A stretch of 11,591 nt of DNA from JAKBCQ01 sp021807585. GTDB lineage: Bacteria > Planctomycetota > Planctomycetia > Isosphaerales > Isosphaeraceae. The position numbers and the translations under genes are program-made. The stretch spans positions 1 through 11,591 of the forward strand of contig DAHWFG010000629.1 in NCBI GenBank assembly GCA_027325115.1. Reading direction: 5' to 3'. The notes below the pieces were generated by a model that saw nothing but the letters and a program-made list of their open reading frames with translations, did not search any database and was not told where the DNA came from. Positions 1 to 7,780 of the stretch are shown piece after piece; the first letter of the stretch is position 1, and every line of letters begins with the position of its first letter.

Positions 1-933
1 GTTCATGAGCGGGGCGACCATGAGAAGCTGGGTGAGGTCGTTCCGCGACATTGGCTTTCGGTCTTCGGCGGCGAGCCGGTGCCCGCCGGGTCCGGCAGCG
101 GTCGCAAGGAACTCTCCGAATGGGTTGTGAGCAACCCGATCGCGTCGCGGGTGATGGTGAACCGGATCTGGCAGTGGCATTTCGGTCAGGGGTTGGTTCG
201 ATCACCCAACGACTTCGGCTCGCGCGGCGAACGTCCCACGCATCCCGCGTTGCTCGATCGGCTGGCGGCGCGGTTTCGGCGGTCGGGTTACAGCGTCAAG
301 GCGATGCATCGGCTTATTATGAACACGTCTGCATACCAGCGAAGCGGTGCGCGGACTGATTCTCTGATCGCGAACGATCCTGACAATCGTCTTCTAGCGA
401 GGTTCTCGCGGCGGAGGCTGAGCGCCGAGGAGATACGGGACAGCCTGCTTGTGGCGGCCGGGGCTCTTGATCTTACACCGGGCGAAGGGCATCCGTTCCC
501 AGATCCTTCGACGTGGACGTTTTCGCAGCACGCTCCGTTCAACGCGATTTATGACAACAGCAGACGGAGCGTCTATCAGATGGTGCAGCGTCAGCGAAGG
601 GGGCCGTTCCTGGCGTTGTTCGACGGCGCCGACCCGAACGCGAGCACGCCGCAACGGCAATCGACAACCGTGCCGACGCAGGCGCTTTATTTCCTGAATG
701 ATCCGTTTTTTCACGATCAGGCGGGCCGGCTCGCGGCTTCGTTAATGGGATTACGAGACGACGACGCTCGGATCGAGCGGATTTATCGAACGCTGTTTCA
801 ACGCTTTCCTACGACGAAAGAGCGTGAGCGAGCGGCGCGGTTTCTGCGTGATTATCCCGCGTCTCCCTCCGAAGCGTGGTCGGCGTTCGCCCGCGTGCTT
901 TTGGCCGGCAATGAATTCCTATATATTGATTGA
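1..933 (+). CDS. DUF1553 domain protein, C-terminal part (5' end outside window)
   Basis: The reading frame is open from base 1 to the TGA at 931-933, giving 310 residues with no start inside the window, so this is the C-terminal part of a larger protein. Members of this planctomycete family usually carry an N-terminal DUF1549 and often a cytochrome-c-like domain, and are about 700-1100 residues long. The fragment shows the DUF1553 hallmark: a GEVVPRHWLSVFGG stretch (residues 11-24), then SNPIASRVMVNRIWQWHFG (44-62) and the RSPNDFG motif (67-73), followed by a helical region to the end. The role of these proteins is not established; they are abundant in planctomycetes and typically encoded just before a DUF1501 protein, exactly as here. 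The 88-bp gap to the next gene shows no terminator, so co-transcription is likely. The family assignment is secure; the function is unknown. Confidence 0.93.
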   Translation, partial: VHERGDHEKLGEVVPRHWLSVFGGEPVPAGSGSGRKELSEWVVSNPIASRVMVNRIWQWHFGQGLVRSPNDFGSRGERPTHPALLDRLAARFRRSGYSVKAMHRLIMNTSAYQRSGARTDSLIANDPDNRLLARFSRRRLSAEEIRDSLLVAAGALDLTPGEGHPFPDPSTWTFSQHAPFNAIYDNSRRSVYQMVQRQRRGPFLALFDGADPNASTPQRQSTTVPTQALYFLNDPFFHDQAGRLAASLMGLRDDDARIERIYRTLFQRFPTTKERERAARFLRDYPASPSEAWSAFARVLLAGNEFLYID

Positions 934-1010
934 GGCGATCGTTAGAGCGCGTGCTTTGAGGAACGGGTTTGCGATTCGAGCCGATTCGATCCACGGCCGC
1001 CGATCTTTGA

Positions 1011-1015
1011 GAGGA
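1011..1015 (+). promoter_or_regulatory. Ribosome binding site of the DUF1501 gene
   Basis: GAGGA lies 6 bases before the ATG at 1022. Together with the Tat signal that begins immediately after that ATG, it fixes the start there, although the open frame extends upstream into the end of the DUF1553 gene. Confidence 0.7.
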
Positions 1016-1021
1016 TCCGAT

Positions 1022-2416
1022 ATGAACCTTCTTAATACTGGAACCCGTCGGTCATTTCTTCGATCCGCGGTCGCGGGCTCGATGGTTTTCCCCGCGATCG
1101 TCCAACAGTTGCTCGCTGACGAATCCGACCCCTTGGCGCGGCGCGAGCCGCACTTTCCCGCCAAGGCCAAACGGGTGATCTTCCTCTTTATGACCGGCGG
1201 CGTTTCACATGTAGATACGTTTGATCCGAAGCCTGCGCTCGTTCGGAATCACGGCAAGGAGATCAAGGCCGATCACCCCGAGATCAAGGATCGTCCCGGA
1301 TACGAGCGGATATTCCTCAAGCGTCCGCAGTGGGAATTCGGAGCTCACGGGGAGAGCGGGACGGAGGTGAGTGCGTTGTTTCCGCATGTTGCGCGGTGTG
1401 TCGACGATATCGCGCTGATTCGTTCGATGCACACCTCGCATTCGAACCACTACAACGCCACGCTGGGGATGCATACGGGGTCGTTCGCGTTCGCGCGACC
1501 GAGCATCGGGTCGTGGGTGAGCTACGGGCTCGGGACGATGAACCGGAACCTGCCGTCGTTCGTCGTCATCGCGCCCAAACAGACATATGCAGGCACGCAA
1601 GTTTATGCGAATGATTTTCTTCCCGGCGCGCATCAGGGTACGTTGGTGGCGCCCGGGCCGAATCCCGTCGCGAACATTGCGCCCAGGATTCCCGCGAACC
1701 GTCAGAAGTTTGAGCTTGACGCGTTGAGGGACCAGGACGAGGCTCATCTTGCGAGCCGCGATTTCGACCCGATGCTCGCCGCTCGGATGCGAACGTTTGC
1801 GACGGCTTTCGGCATGCAGATGGCGGTTCCCGACGCGTTCGACCTGGGAGGCGAGAGCGACGCGACGCTGAGCAGCTACGGACTGACACGCGGCCAAACG
1901 ACGGGTTTCGGCTGGCAGTGCCTGGCGGCGCGGCGGCTCGTCGAGCGCGGCGTGCGGTTTGTCGAGCTGATCGACTCGGGTTCGTCGGACAATTGGGATG
2001 CGCACGGCGACATGTTAACACATGTTCCGCTCGCGAAAAACGTCGATCAACCGATCGCGGCGTTGCTCAACGACCTGAAGCGGAGGGGAATGCTCGACGA
2101 CACGCTCGTCGTGTGGACGACCGAGTTCGGCCGAACGCCCTTCAACAACACCGCCGAGGCGAAGGGGCGTGAACACCATCCCTGGGCTTTTAGCTCGTGG
2201 CTGGCGGGAGCGGGTGTGAAACCCGGAATCGTCCACGGAGCGACCGACGAACACGGCCTCAGAGCGATCGAAAAGCCGGTTCATGTTCATGATTTTCATG
2301 CGACGATTCTCCATCTGATGGGGTTTGATCACGAGCGGCTCACGTATCGACACGGAGGTCGCGACTACCGACTGACGGACGTCGCGGGCCGGGTCGTGGA
2401 GGGGGTGCTGGCGTGA
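1022..2416 (+). CDS. DUF1501 domain protein with Tat signal
   Basis: A 464-residue protein of the DUF1501 family, which belongs to the alkaline phosphatase/sulfatase-like fold; the substrate is unknown. The N-terminus has a twin-arginine signal, TRRSFLR at residues 8-14, followed by a hydrophobic stretch to about residue 32, so export in folded form through Tat is expected. Family motifs seen include FMTGGVSHVDTFDPKP (56-71), NWDAHGDM (324-331), the TLVVWTTEFGRTPF block (361-374) and GREHHPW (382-388), whose Asp, His and Glu residues are the likely metal or active-site ligands. The frame stays open upstream to 824, but the SD at 1011-1015 and the Tat signal favour ATG 1022. It follows the DUF1553 gene on the same strand, the usual planctomycete pairing. 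Its last 52 bp overlap the convergent ABC transporter gene. The family call is secure; the biochemical role is not. Confidence 0.93.
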   Translation: MNLLNTGTRRSFLRSAVAGSMVFPAIVQQLLADESDPLARREPHFPAKAKRVIFLFMTGGVSHVDTFDPKPALVRNHGKEIKADHPEIKDRPGYERIFLKRPQWEFGAHGESGTEVSALFPHVARCVDDIALIRSMHTSHSNHYNATLGMHTGSFAFARPSIGSWVSYGLGTMNRNLPSFVVIAPKQTYAGTQVYANDFLPGAHQGTLVAPGPNPVANIAPRIPANRQKFELDALRDQDEAHLASRDFDPMLAARMRTFATAFGMQMAVPDAFDLGGESDATLSSYGLTRGQTTGFGWQCLAARRLVERGVRFVELIDSGSSDNWDAHGDMLTHVPLAKNVDQPIAALLNDLKRRGMLDDTLVVWTTEFGRTPFNNTAEAKGREHHPWAFSSWLAGAGVKPGIVHGATDEHGLRAIEKPVHVHDFHATILHLMGFDHERLTYRHGGRDYRLTDVAGRVVEGVLA

Positions 2417-4269
2417 TGAATATCGGCACGTTTTGATTTTGCGTCGTCGTCGTCGGGGGATTGGAGGCGATGGAGTTTGCTGAAGGTTCCGCCGAGAGCG
2501 ATGAGTTCGGCGGGCGTTCCTTGTTCGACGATGCGACCGTTTTCGAGGACGACGACGCGATCGGCGAAACGGATCGTCGCCAGACGGTGAGCGATGATGA
2601 TCGTCGTGCGGGCCGAGGAGGCTCGTTCGAGAGCCTGCATCACCGATCGTTCCGAGACGACGTCGAGGCTGCTTGTCGGCTCGTCGAGGATGAGGATCGG
2701 CGCGTCTCGCAGGATTGCGCGGGCGATCGCGATCCGTTGTTTTTGTCCTCCCGACAAGGTCGTTCCGCGTTCGGCGACCCAAGCGAGATATCCGTCGGGC
2801 ATGTGTCTGATGAACTCGTCGGCGTTCGCGGCGACGGCGGCTGCGATGATCTGTTCGTCGGTCGCGTCGGGACGACCGAAGGCGATGTTGTCGCGGATCG
2901 TCCCGCTGAATAGAAGCGCGTCCTGCAAAACGAGGGCGATCCGTTCCCGAAGTGAAGTCATCATATAAGATTGAATATTAATTCCATCGATATGGATTGT
3001 TCCTTGGGACGGATCGAAGAGACGAGGGATGAGGCTTGCGAGGGTGCTTTTTCCTGCGCCCGTCGATCCGACGATCGCGACGCATTCTCCTGGAGCGATC
3101 GCGAGCGCGATCTCGCGCAAAACGGGACGGTCGGGTTCGTAATGGAACGAGACGTTACGGAATTCGATGCGACCTTGAAAGCGAGGCGCGGGTCGTGCGC
3201 CGGGTCGATCGGCGACTTCGAGCGGCTCGTGTATGACGTCGGCGATCCGATCCCCCGCGATCATCGCTTTGGTTGCGGAGAAGGAGAATCGCGCCAGCGA
3301 TTTCATCGGTGAATATAAATTAGTAACATATGCAAAGAATACGACAAGATCTCCGGTCGTGAGGTCGCCGGAAACGACGCGGATCGAGCCGAACCACATG
3401 ACGAGTACGAGACCGATTGCGGAGAGGACGTCGACGAGGGGTGCGACTCGAGCCTGGTAGCGGATCCCTTCGAGGTACGCTTCGAGACTGCTTTCGCCCT
3501 GAAGTCGAAAGCGTTCATCCTGTTGATCTTCTTGGGAGAGACCCTGGACGATTCGAATGGATGCGAGCGTTTCTTGAGCGACCGAGGCGAGCAGGCCGTC
3601 GCTTCGGCGCGCCCGCCGCGCCGCCGATTTGATTCGACGCGTGTAGCGGAAGATCGCGGTGAAGAGGAGCGGACTCGCCGAGAGAGCGATCAGGGCGAAC
3701 CGCCAATTGAGCCAAAACAAGAGCGTGAGCATACCCGCGAGCAAGGCGAAATTGCTGACGAACAGGATCAATCCATTGGATACGAAATCTTGAATCGAGT
3801 TGATATCGGTGGTGAGTCGGATGGTGAGATCTCCGGCTCTCCTGCGGTCGTGAAACCGAAGCGAAAGCCGTTGCATGTGCGCGAAAAGATCGCGTCGGAG
3901 TGCGAACGCGAACCGTTGGCCGACGACGCCGAGCGAATGGGTAAAGTAATAAGTAAGTAGGCCGGTTCCAATCGCGATGAACAAGGTCGTCAAGCACGCG
4001 CCGATCAGGATCGAAGGCGAGGCGTGAGGGATCGAGTCGAGCCAGGTTCCGATGAACGGAGCGCGGCAACGCCGGTTCGAGAGGATTCGGTCGATGACGA
4101 CTTTGAGCGGCCACGGTCTCATCACGGTCAACACCGCGTCGGCGATCATGGCGATGATCGCCAGAGCGAGTTCGAGCCGAAAGGCTTTCAGCGTCGGCGT
4201 GAGCGCGCGGATCGTTCCGATCAGACTCGGGTTTCGATCTTCATTATTAATATTTATATGCTTAATCAT
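2365..4269 (-). CDS. ABC exporter, fused membrane and ATPase domains
   Basis: A 634-residue half-transporter of the MsbA/multidrug/lipid exporter type, expected to work as a homodimer in the inner membrane. About six membrane helices lie within residues 33-325. The nucleotide-binding domain follows with an A-loop Tyr (Y377), Walker A GSTGAGKST (401-409), Q-loop Q449, signature LSGGQ (505-509), Walker B ILILDE (525-530) and the switch His H561, so ATPase activity looks intact. There is no N-terminal C39 peptidase domain, so it is not a bacteriocin-processing exporter. The start is supported by AAAGGA about 7 bases before ATG 4269. It is the last gene of the four-gene minus-strand operon, 12 bp after the CapA-like gene. 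The canonical domain ends near residue 604; the last 30 residues are a polar Asp/Ser/Thr/Arg tail that partly overlaps the end of the DUF1501 gene. The substrate cannot be read from the sequence. Confidence 0.95.
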   Translation of the reverse strand: MIKHININNEDRNPSLIGTIRALTPTLKAFRLELALAIIAMIADAVLTVMRPWPLKVVIDRILSNRRCRAPFIGTWLDSIPHASPSILIGACLTTLFIAIGTGLLTYYFTHSLGVVGQRFAFALRRDLFAHMQRLSLRFHDRRRAGDLTIRLTTDINSIQDFVSNGLILFVSNFALLAGMLTLLFWLNWRFALIALSASPLLFTAIFRYTRRIKSAARRARRSDGLLASVAQETLASIRIVQGLSQEDQQDERFRLQGESSLEAYLEGIRYQARVAPLVDVLSAIGLVLVMWFGSIRVVSGDLTTGDLVVFFAYVTNLYSPMKSLARFSFSATKAMIAGDRIADVIHEPLEVADRPGARPAPRFQGRIEFRNVSFHYEPDRPVLREIALAIAPGECVAIVGSTGAGKSTLASLIPRLFDPSQGTIHIDGINIQSYMMTSLRERIALVLQDALLFSGTIRDNIAFGRPDATDEQIIAAAVAANADEFIRHMPDGYLAWVAERGTTLSGGQKQRIAIARAILRDAPILILDEPTSSLDVVSERSVMQALERASSARTTIIIAHRLATIRFADRVVVLENGRIVEQGTPAELIALGGTFSKLHRLQSPDDDDAKSKRADIHHASTPSTTRPATSVSR

Positions 4270-4281
4270 ACATGAATCCTT

Positions 4282-5424
4282 TTAATTACGGCGGCGATCG
4301 TCGTCGCGGTGGAGTTCGATGAGGCCACGATCCTGGTCGATATGAAGCGCCGCGCCGTGTTCGCCGGAGAGGCTTTGAAGCCGGTTCAATCGGCGATGCG
4401 CGGCTTGGCCTCGAAGTGTTTTGGGCTGATACGCGACGCGTGGATCGCGATTTTTGACGTAGATCGGATAAACCCGCGTGATTGTCCGATCGGGCTCGAA
4501 ATCGAAGCCGACGAGCAACCCTTCGCTCCGGCTCGACCCCGAACCGAAGGCGAAATTACCGACGCTATAAAAGATCGGTGTTTGCCGATAGATCTCGAAC
4601 TCCTGGACGACGTGGGGATGATGGCCGACGACGGCGTCGGCGCCGAGATCGACGGCGAGTCGCGCTTTGATGCGAATTGCGTCGCCTGGGTCGCATTGAT
4701 AAGGAACGCCCCAATGGAACGCGACGACGATTCGATCGACCCGCTTCCGGAGGGGGACGATATCGGCCGCGAGCTCTTCGGCGGAATCGGTCGCCGAGCC
4801 TGGAAGGTCGCAACCCGCTGCGCAGCGTCGGTTCCAGTAATAGCCGAGAAGTCCGATCCGGAGCGAGCCGGCGTGGAGAATCGCGGGTCGATGCGCCGAC
4901 GCGGCTTCGCGGCCCGCTCCCACGGCCGCGACTCCCGCGGCGTCAAGAGCGTCGATCGTTTCCAACACTCCTTCACGTCCGCAATCGAGCAAATGATTAT
5001 TCGCCAGGGTGACCGCGTTGATTCCGGCTTGCCGGAGGGTGTGCGCCGATTCGGGTTTCACGCGATACGAGTAGGTGCGATCGACCCTCGCGGCGCGTCG
5101 GGCCAACGGTCCCTCGAGATTCCCGAAGACGATATCGGCACGGCTCAACAGCGGCCCGACGCCCTGGAACGGGTAATCGTCGCCGTGCTCGGCGATATAC
5201 GACCGGGTGCGATCGCCGAGCATGATGTCTCCCGCGGCCAAAACCGAGAGGCGGGGTTCGTCGAGGCGAGCGAGGCTTTTCTCGAGTTCGGCTCCCGAAA
5301 CGATCTCGTCCGAATTCGGGATCTCCTCTTTGGATACCCATTTCAATAATTGAGCACGCCACGATTCGGAATCGTCGGCGCGGGTTTGATCGCATCGATC
5401 ACTGATACAATTTGATTTAATCAT
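4282..5424 (-). CDS. CapA-like metallophosphoesterase-fold protein
   Basis: A 380-residue member of the CapA family (PGA_cap; calcineurin-like metallophosphatase fold), known from poly-gamma-glutamate capsule synthesis and export but also found in many unrelated clusters. Family motifs appear in order: GDIMLG (65-70), NLEGP (102-106), NNHLLDCG (142-149), FHWG (236-239), GHHPHV (267-272) and SVGNFAFG (287-294); the Asp, Asn and His residues in them are the expected metal ligands. The first 55 residues are a polar extension with no signal peptide or membrane helix, unlike PgsA/CapA anchors, so it is probably cytoplasmic. The frame is open as far as 5907, but upstream codons would run through the metallopeptidase gene. 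ATG 5424 overlaps that gene's TGA as ATGA, with a purine-rich AAAGAGAT upstream, so I use it. No CapB or CapC ligase gene lies nearby. The family is clear; the role here is open. Confidence 0.88.
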   Translation of the reverse strand: MIKSNCISDRCDQTRADDSESWRAQLLKWVSKEEIPNSDEIVSGAELEKSLARLDEPRLSVLAAGDIMLGDRTRSYIAEHGDDYPFQGVGPLLSRADIVFGNLEGPLARRAARVDRTYSYRVKPESAHTLRQAGINAVTLANNHLLDCGREGVLETIDALDAAGVAAVGAGREAASAHRPAILHAGSLRIGLLGYYWNRRCAAGCDLPGSATDSAEELAADIVPLRKRVDRIVVAFHWGVPYQCDPGDAIRIKARLAVDLGADAVVGHHPHVVQEFEIYRQTPIFYSVGNFAFGSGSSRSEGLLVGFDFEPDRTITRVYPIYVKNRDPRVAYQPKTLRGQAAHRRLNRLQSLSGEHGAALHIDQDRGLIELHRDDDRRRN

Positions 5425-6695
5425 AAATATCTCTTTGTTCGCATGGAGCCTGAGGTGAAGCAGGTGGATTCGGCGTGAATGTGGCGAGCGGCGAAGAGGG
5501 ATTCGATCAGCCGGTAATTTCGACCCGCGCCCAGGATTTCGTCGGCGACGAGCAAGGCGGTCAAGCCGGTTTGAAAGCGTTCGCGAGCGAGCCGAAGGCT
5601 TGTGACGGTCGGGTCGGGGCGATCGAGTCCCAGACGCCCGATGAGGATAAGCGCGTTGATCACGAGGAGATCGGCGTAGCGGCCGCCGTCGATCCCCTCG
5701 AGCGCGACGAGGCGACGGCGAAGCTCCCAGAGCGCCGACCCCCAGATCGTACCGTTGGCGTGCGGATCGGCGGTCGGAGCGGGGTCGAAGTCTTTCATCG
5801 TTTTTTTGGAAACGAGGCTTCGGCGATGCGTTTCGATCGCGTCGTGGCGACGATGCAGCGCCCAGATGTGCGGCGTTCCCAGCATCACCGCTGTGAAGTA
5901 ATCGCATGTGCCTTCATCCATAGCGGTTTTGCGATTGTTTTTTCGCCCGGCGCGACGGAGCGAATTGCCGCGGAAATCGGCGGTATGGTTTGTAAGATGA
6001 TGGCCGAATTCGTGGTAAAGAATACCGGCGTTGTGCGAAGCGTTGGTGCGATATCGATCCCCCGCGGCCTCGACGAGCGCTCCATATTCGGTTAAGAAAC
6101 GTCCCGGACCGATGTGGATCTCGCCGTCGGGGTGAAGCTCATGATGCTCGTGGATATCATATCGACGACTGGGAAGACGATAATGCCCCCCCTCGAAGGG
6201 CCGCAAGATCCCTTTTCTGATCACGCCGTCGCGCCCGGTCGCGGCGTGGTGGGCGTTGATCACCGTGACGACCCGGGGCAAGGGATCGGCGTCGAGCTCT
6301 TCGAGTAAACCTCCGATATAATAAGCTATCATGTCTATATGATAGTAGGCGTTAACCTCTCCAAAATGCGCCGCCTCGACGTATCGAGCGCGGAAATCGG
6401 CGTCGGCGAGTTCGACCTTGTCGATCCGGCCTCCTCCGCGACCGGGCTCGAAGAGGAAATTGCCGTCGGCGTCGGCCGCGGCGTCGCCGATCGGGACGGC
6501 GCGCGGCTTTCCCGTCGTCGGATCGGGAGCGTTCACCTCGCCCCCGTTCCGGATCAATACATGTTTTCCGCAAAGTTTCACAATTCTGTTGATCGGAGGA
6601 TCGAGCCTGGGTAGAGCGACGATCTCTCGGCAAACCCGGCCGCCGAGCGGATGCTTCGGGTCGGGGGTCCAAACATAAACACGTCCTCGGTTCAT
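5421..6695 (-). CDS. Gluzincin zinc metallopeptidase, M36 (fungalysin)-like
   Basis: A 424-residue protein with a zinc peptidase core of clan MA(E). HEFGHH (228-233) supplies the HExxH ligands H228 and H232 and the catalytic E229. EGTCDYF (261-267) supplies the third ligand E261, 29 residues after H232, as in gluzincins. NAYYHIDMIAYYI (115-127) and the later HANGTIWGSALWEL (312-325) resemble the M36 pattern, in which a NAxY helix precedes the zinc site and an H-x-x-G-x-x-W-x-x-x-L-W block follows it. Unlike secreted M36 enzymes there is no signal peptide and no recognisable FTP propeptide; the N-terminus is polar. The frame stays open to 7052, but ATG 6695 overlaps the upstream gene's TGA as ATGA and has GGAGGTG 11 bases ahead, so it is chosen. 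Likely function: cleavage of a peptide bond in a peptide or protein made or handled by this operon; the substrate is unknown. Confidence 0.85.
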   Translation of the reverse strand: MNRGRVYVWTPDPKHPLGGRVCREIVALPRLDPPINRIVKLCGKHVLIRNGGEVNAPDPTTGKPRAVPIGDAAADADGNFLFEPGRGGGRIDKVELADADFRARYVEAAHFGEVNAYYHIDMIAYYIGGLLEELDADPLPRVVTVINAHHAATGRDGVIRKGILRPFEGGHYRLPSRRYDIHEHHELHPDGEIHIGPGRFLTEYGALVEAAGDRYRTNASHNAGILYHEFGHHLTNHTADFRGNSLRRAGRKNNRKTAMDEGTCDYFTAVMLGTPHIWALHRRHDAIETHRRSLVSKKTMKDFDPAPTADPHANGTIWGSALWELRRRLVALEGIDGGRYADLLVINALILIGRLGLDRPDPTVTSLRLARERFQTGLTALLVADEILGAGRNYRLIESLFAARHIHAESTCFTSGSMRTKRYL

Positions 6696-7780
6696 GCGAC
6701 TTGTGCCACCTCCGTGACGACGAGACGTTCGCTCGAGCCCGATTCGGGATCGATGGAATTCTCGAGCAAGCGATCGTTGAGCAAACCGTCTTGCAGGTCT
6801 TTGGCGGTGAAGCACGGGACGTCGACCACCATGCGAGTCTCTCTCATCGCGAGCGGGCTCATTGTCAGCAGACCCGCGAGCGCAACGGGTTCGACGCCCC
6901 AACCGCGTAAGAGCGCATGCCCCGCGTAAGCCGCCAGGGGACCCTCCGCGGCGAAAACCCAGCGGTCCACTCCCGCCGTGAAACGAGGCGATTGCAAGAG
7001 CGCCGAGGTCTCGCGTTGAAGCAAGCCGTCGGCGATCTCGACGACGACGCATTCGGCGCCCCGATCTCGAGCGTGACCGATCAATCGATCATTAAGATCA
7101 AGCAGATCTTCAAGCGAGCACAAATATGTCGAAGGGGCGCCGCCGTCGACGAAATCGATCGCCGCGCAGGCTCCGGCGTCGCGCATGCTCCACGTGTCGC
7201 GTCCGGTCGCGGTTCCGGTGAGCTTGATGCCGGCGACGCGATCGACCCGGCGGCGCAAACCTCGAATCAAACTCATGACCGTATGTGTCTTACCGGCATC
7301 CATTGACGATCCACACACGACGATCACGCGCGGTCGATCCGGAGTCGACGCGGGCCGCGGGACGGCGAAATCCGCGAGCGATAACGCGCGGCCGTCGGAG
7401 TCGACGAACCCCCCCAGAATCCGTAGCTTTGTCGGATCGGCCACGCTCGAGTGCTTGCTCCGCACCAGCCCGCAAAGCCCTCCCATCGACATCAGGTCGC
7501 AACGATCGCCGTTTGATTCGGCGTATCCCTCGAACTGGCCCGTCGCGTAGCGATTGCCGAACACGACGGCGATTCGATCTCCCTCGTGCAGCGTGCTCCT
7601 ACGGCCGTCGACGAGTTCAAGACCCGTGTTTTTTCCGATCTTTTCCACCCGGGCGAGGACGATCTCGCCGGGCTTGGCCGCGCCGGTTCGTGGGAAAATC
7701 GTCTGCAGGTTCGCCGACGGCACGCGTCTCAACGCGTAAGACGTCTTCCAGGCGCCTCGTAATTCGTAACCGGGATTCAT
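6692..7780 (-). CDS. P-loop NTPase with N-terminal beta-rich domain (MobB/DUF1611-like), function unknown
   Basis: A 362-residue protein in two parts. Residues about 20-140 look beta-rich, with short strands separated by Gly-Asp turns (PGEIVLARVEKIG, 37-49; GDRIAVVFGNRYATGQFE, 67-84). Residues about 150-330 form a P-loop domain: strand RVIVVCG then GSSMDAGKT (157-165) as Walker A, a conserved-looking KLTGTATGRDTW (186-197), DAGA (201-204), and VVVEIADG (246-252) in the place of a Walker B strand. This resembles SIMIBI-class P-loop proteins such as MobB, dethiobiotin synthetase and the DUF1611/DgcN group, and I recall uncharacterised homologues with the same KxTGT...DAGA pattern, but I cannot name an activity. 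An in-frame ATG also exists at 7816; ATG 7780 is preferred because AAGGGG lies 8 bases before it. It is the first confident gene of the four-gene operon and overlaps the peptidase gene by ATGA. Confidence 0.8.
   Translation of the reverse strand: MNPGYELRGAWKTSYALRRVPSANLQTIFPRTGAAKPGEIVLARVEKIGKNTGLELVDGRRSTLHEGDRIAVVFGNRYATGQFEGYAESNGDRCDLMSMGGLCGLVRSKHSSVADPTKLRILGGFVDSDGRALSLADFAVPRPASTPDRPRVIVVCGSSMDAGKTHTVMSLIRGLRRRVDRVAGIKLTGTATGRDTWSMRDAGACAAIDFVDGGAPSTYLCSLEDLLDLNDRLIGHARDRGAECVVVEIADGLLQRETSALLQSPRFTAGVDRWVFAAEGPLAAYAGHALLRGWGVEPVALAGLLTMSPLAMRETRMVVDVPCFTAKDLQDGLLNDRLLENSIDPESGSSERLVVTEVAQVA
6707..6713 (-). promoter_or_regulatory. Strong ribosome binding site of the metallopeptidase gene
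   Basis: GGAGGTG on the minus strand, 11 bases before ATG 6695 and inside the 3' end of the P-loop gene. It supports the ATGA-overlap start over the much longer open frame that continues to 7052. Confidence 0.7.

Noticed and set aside
824..1021. N-terminal extension of the DUF1501 frame upstream of ATG 1022
   Set aside because: It would place 66 residues before a Tat signal that must be N-terminal, and overlaps the end of the DUF1553 gene; the SD supports ATG 1022.
1205..2005. 266-codon open frame on the minus strand opposite the DUF1501 gene
   Set aside because: Arg/Pro-rich, no domain, and fully inside a well-supported gene on the other strand.
4309..5349. 346-codon open frame on the plus strand opposite the CapA-like gene
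   Set aside because: It is fully antisense to a gene with clear family motifs, shows no recognisable domain, and long antisense frames are expected in GC-rich DNA with this codon bias.
5475..6095. 206-codon open frame on the plus strand opposite the metallopeptidase gene
   Set aside because: Covers the antisense of the zinc-binding motif region and has no protein-like pattern of its own.
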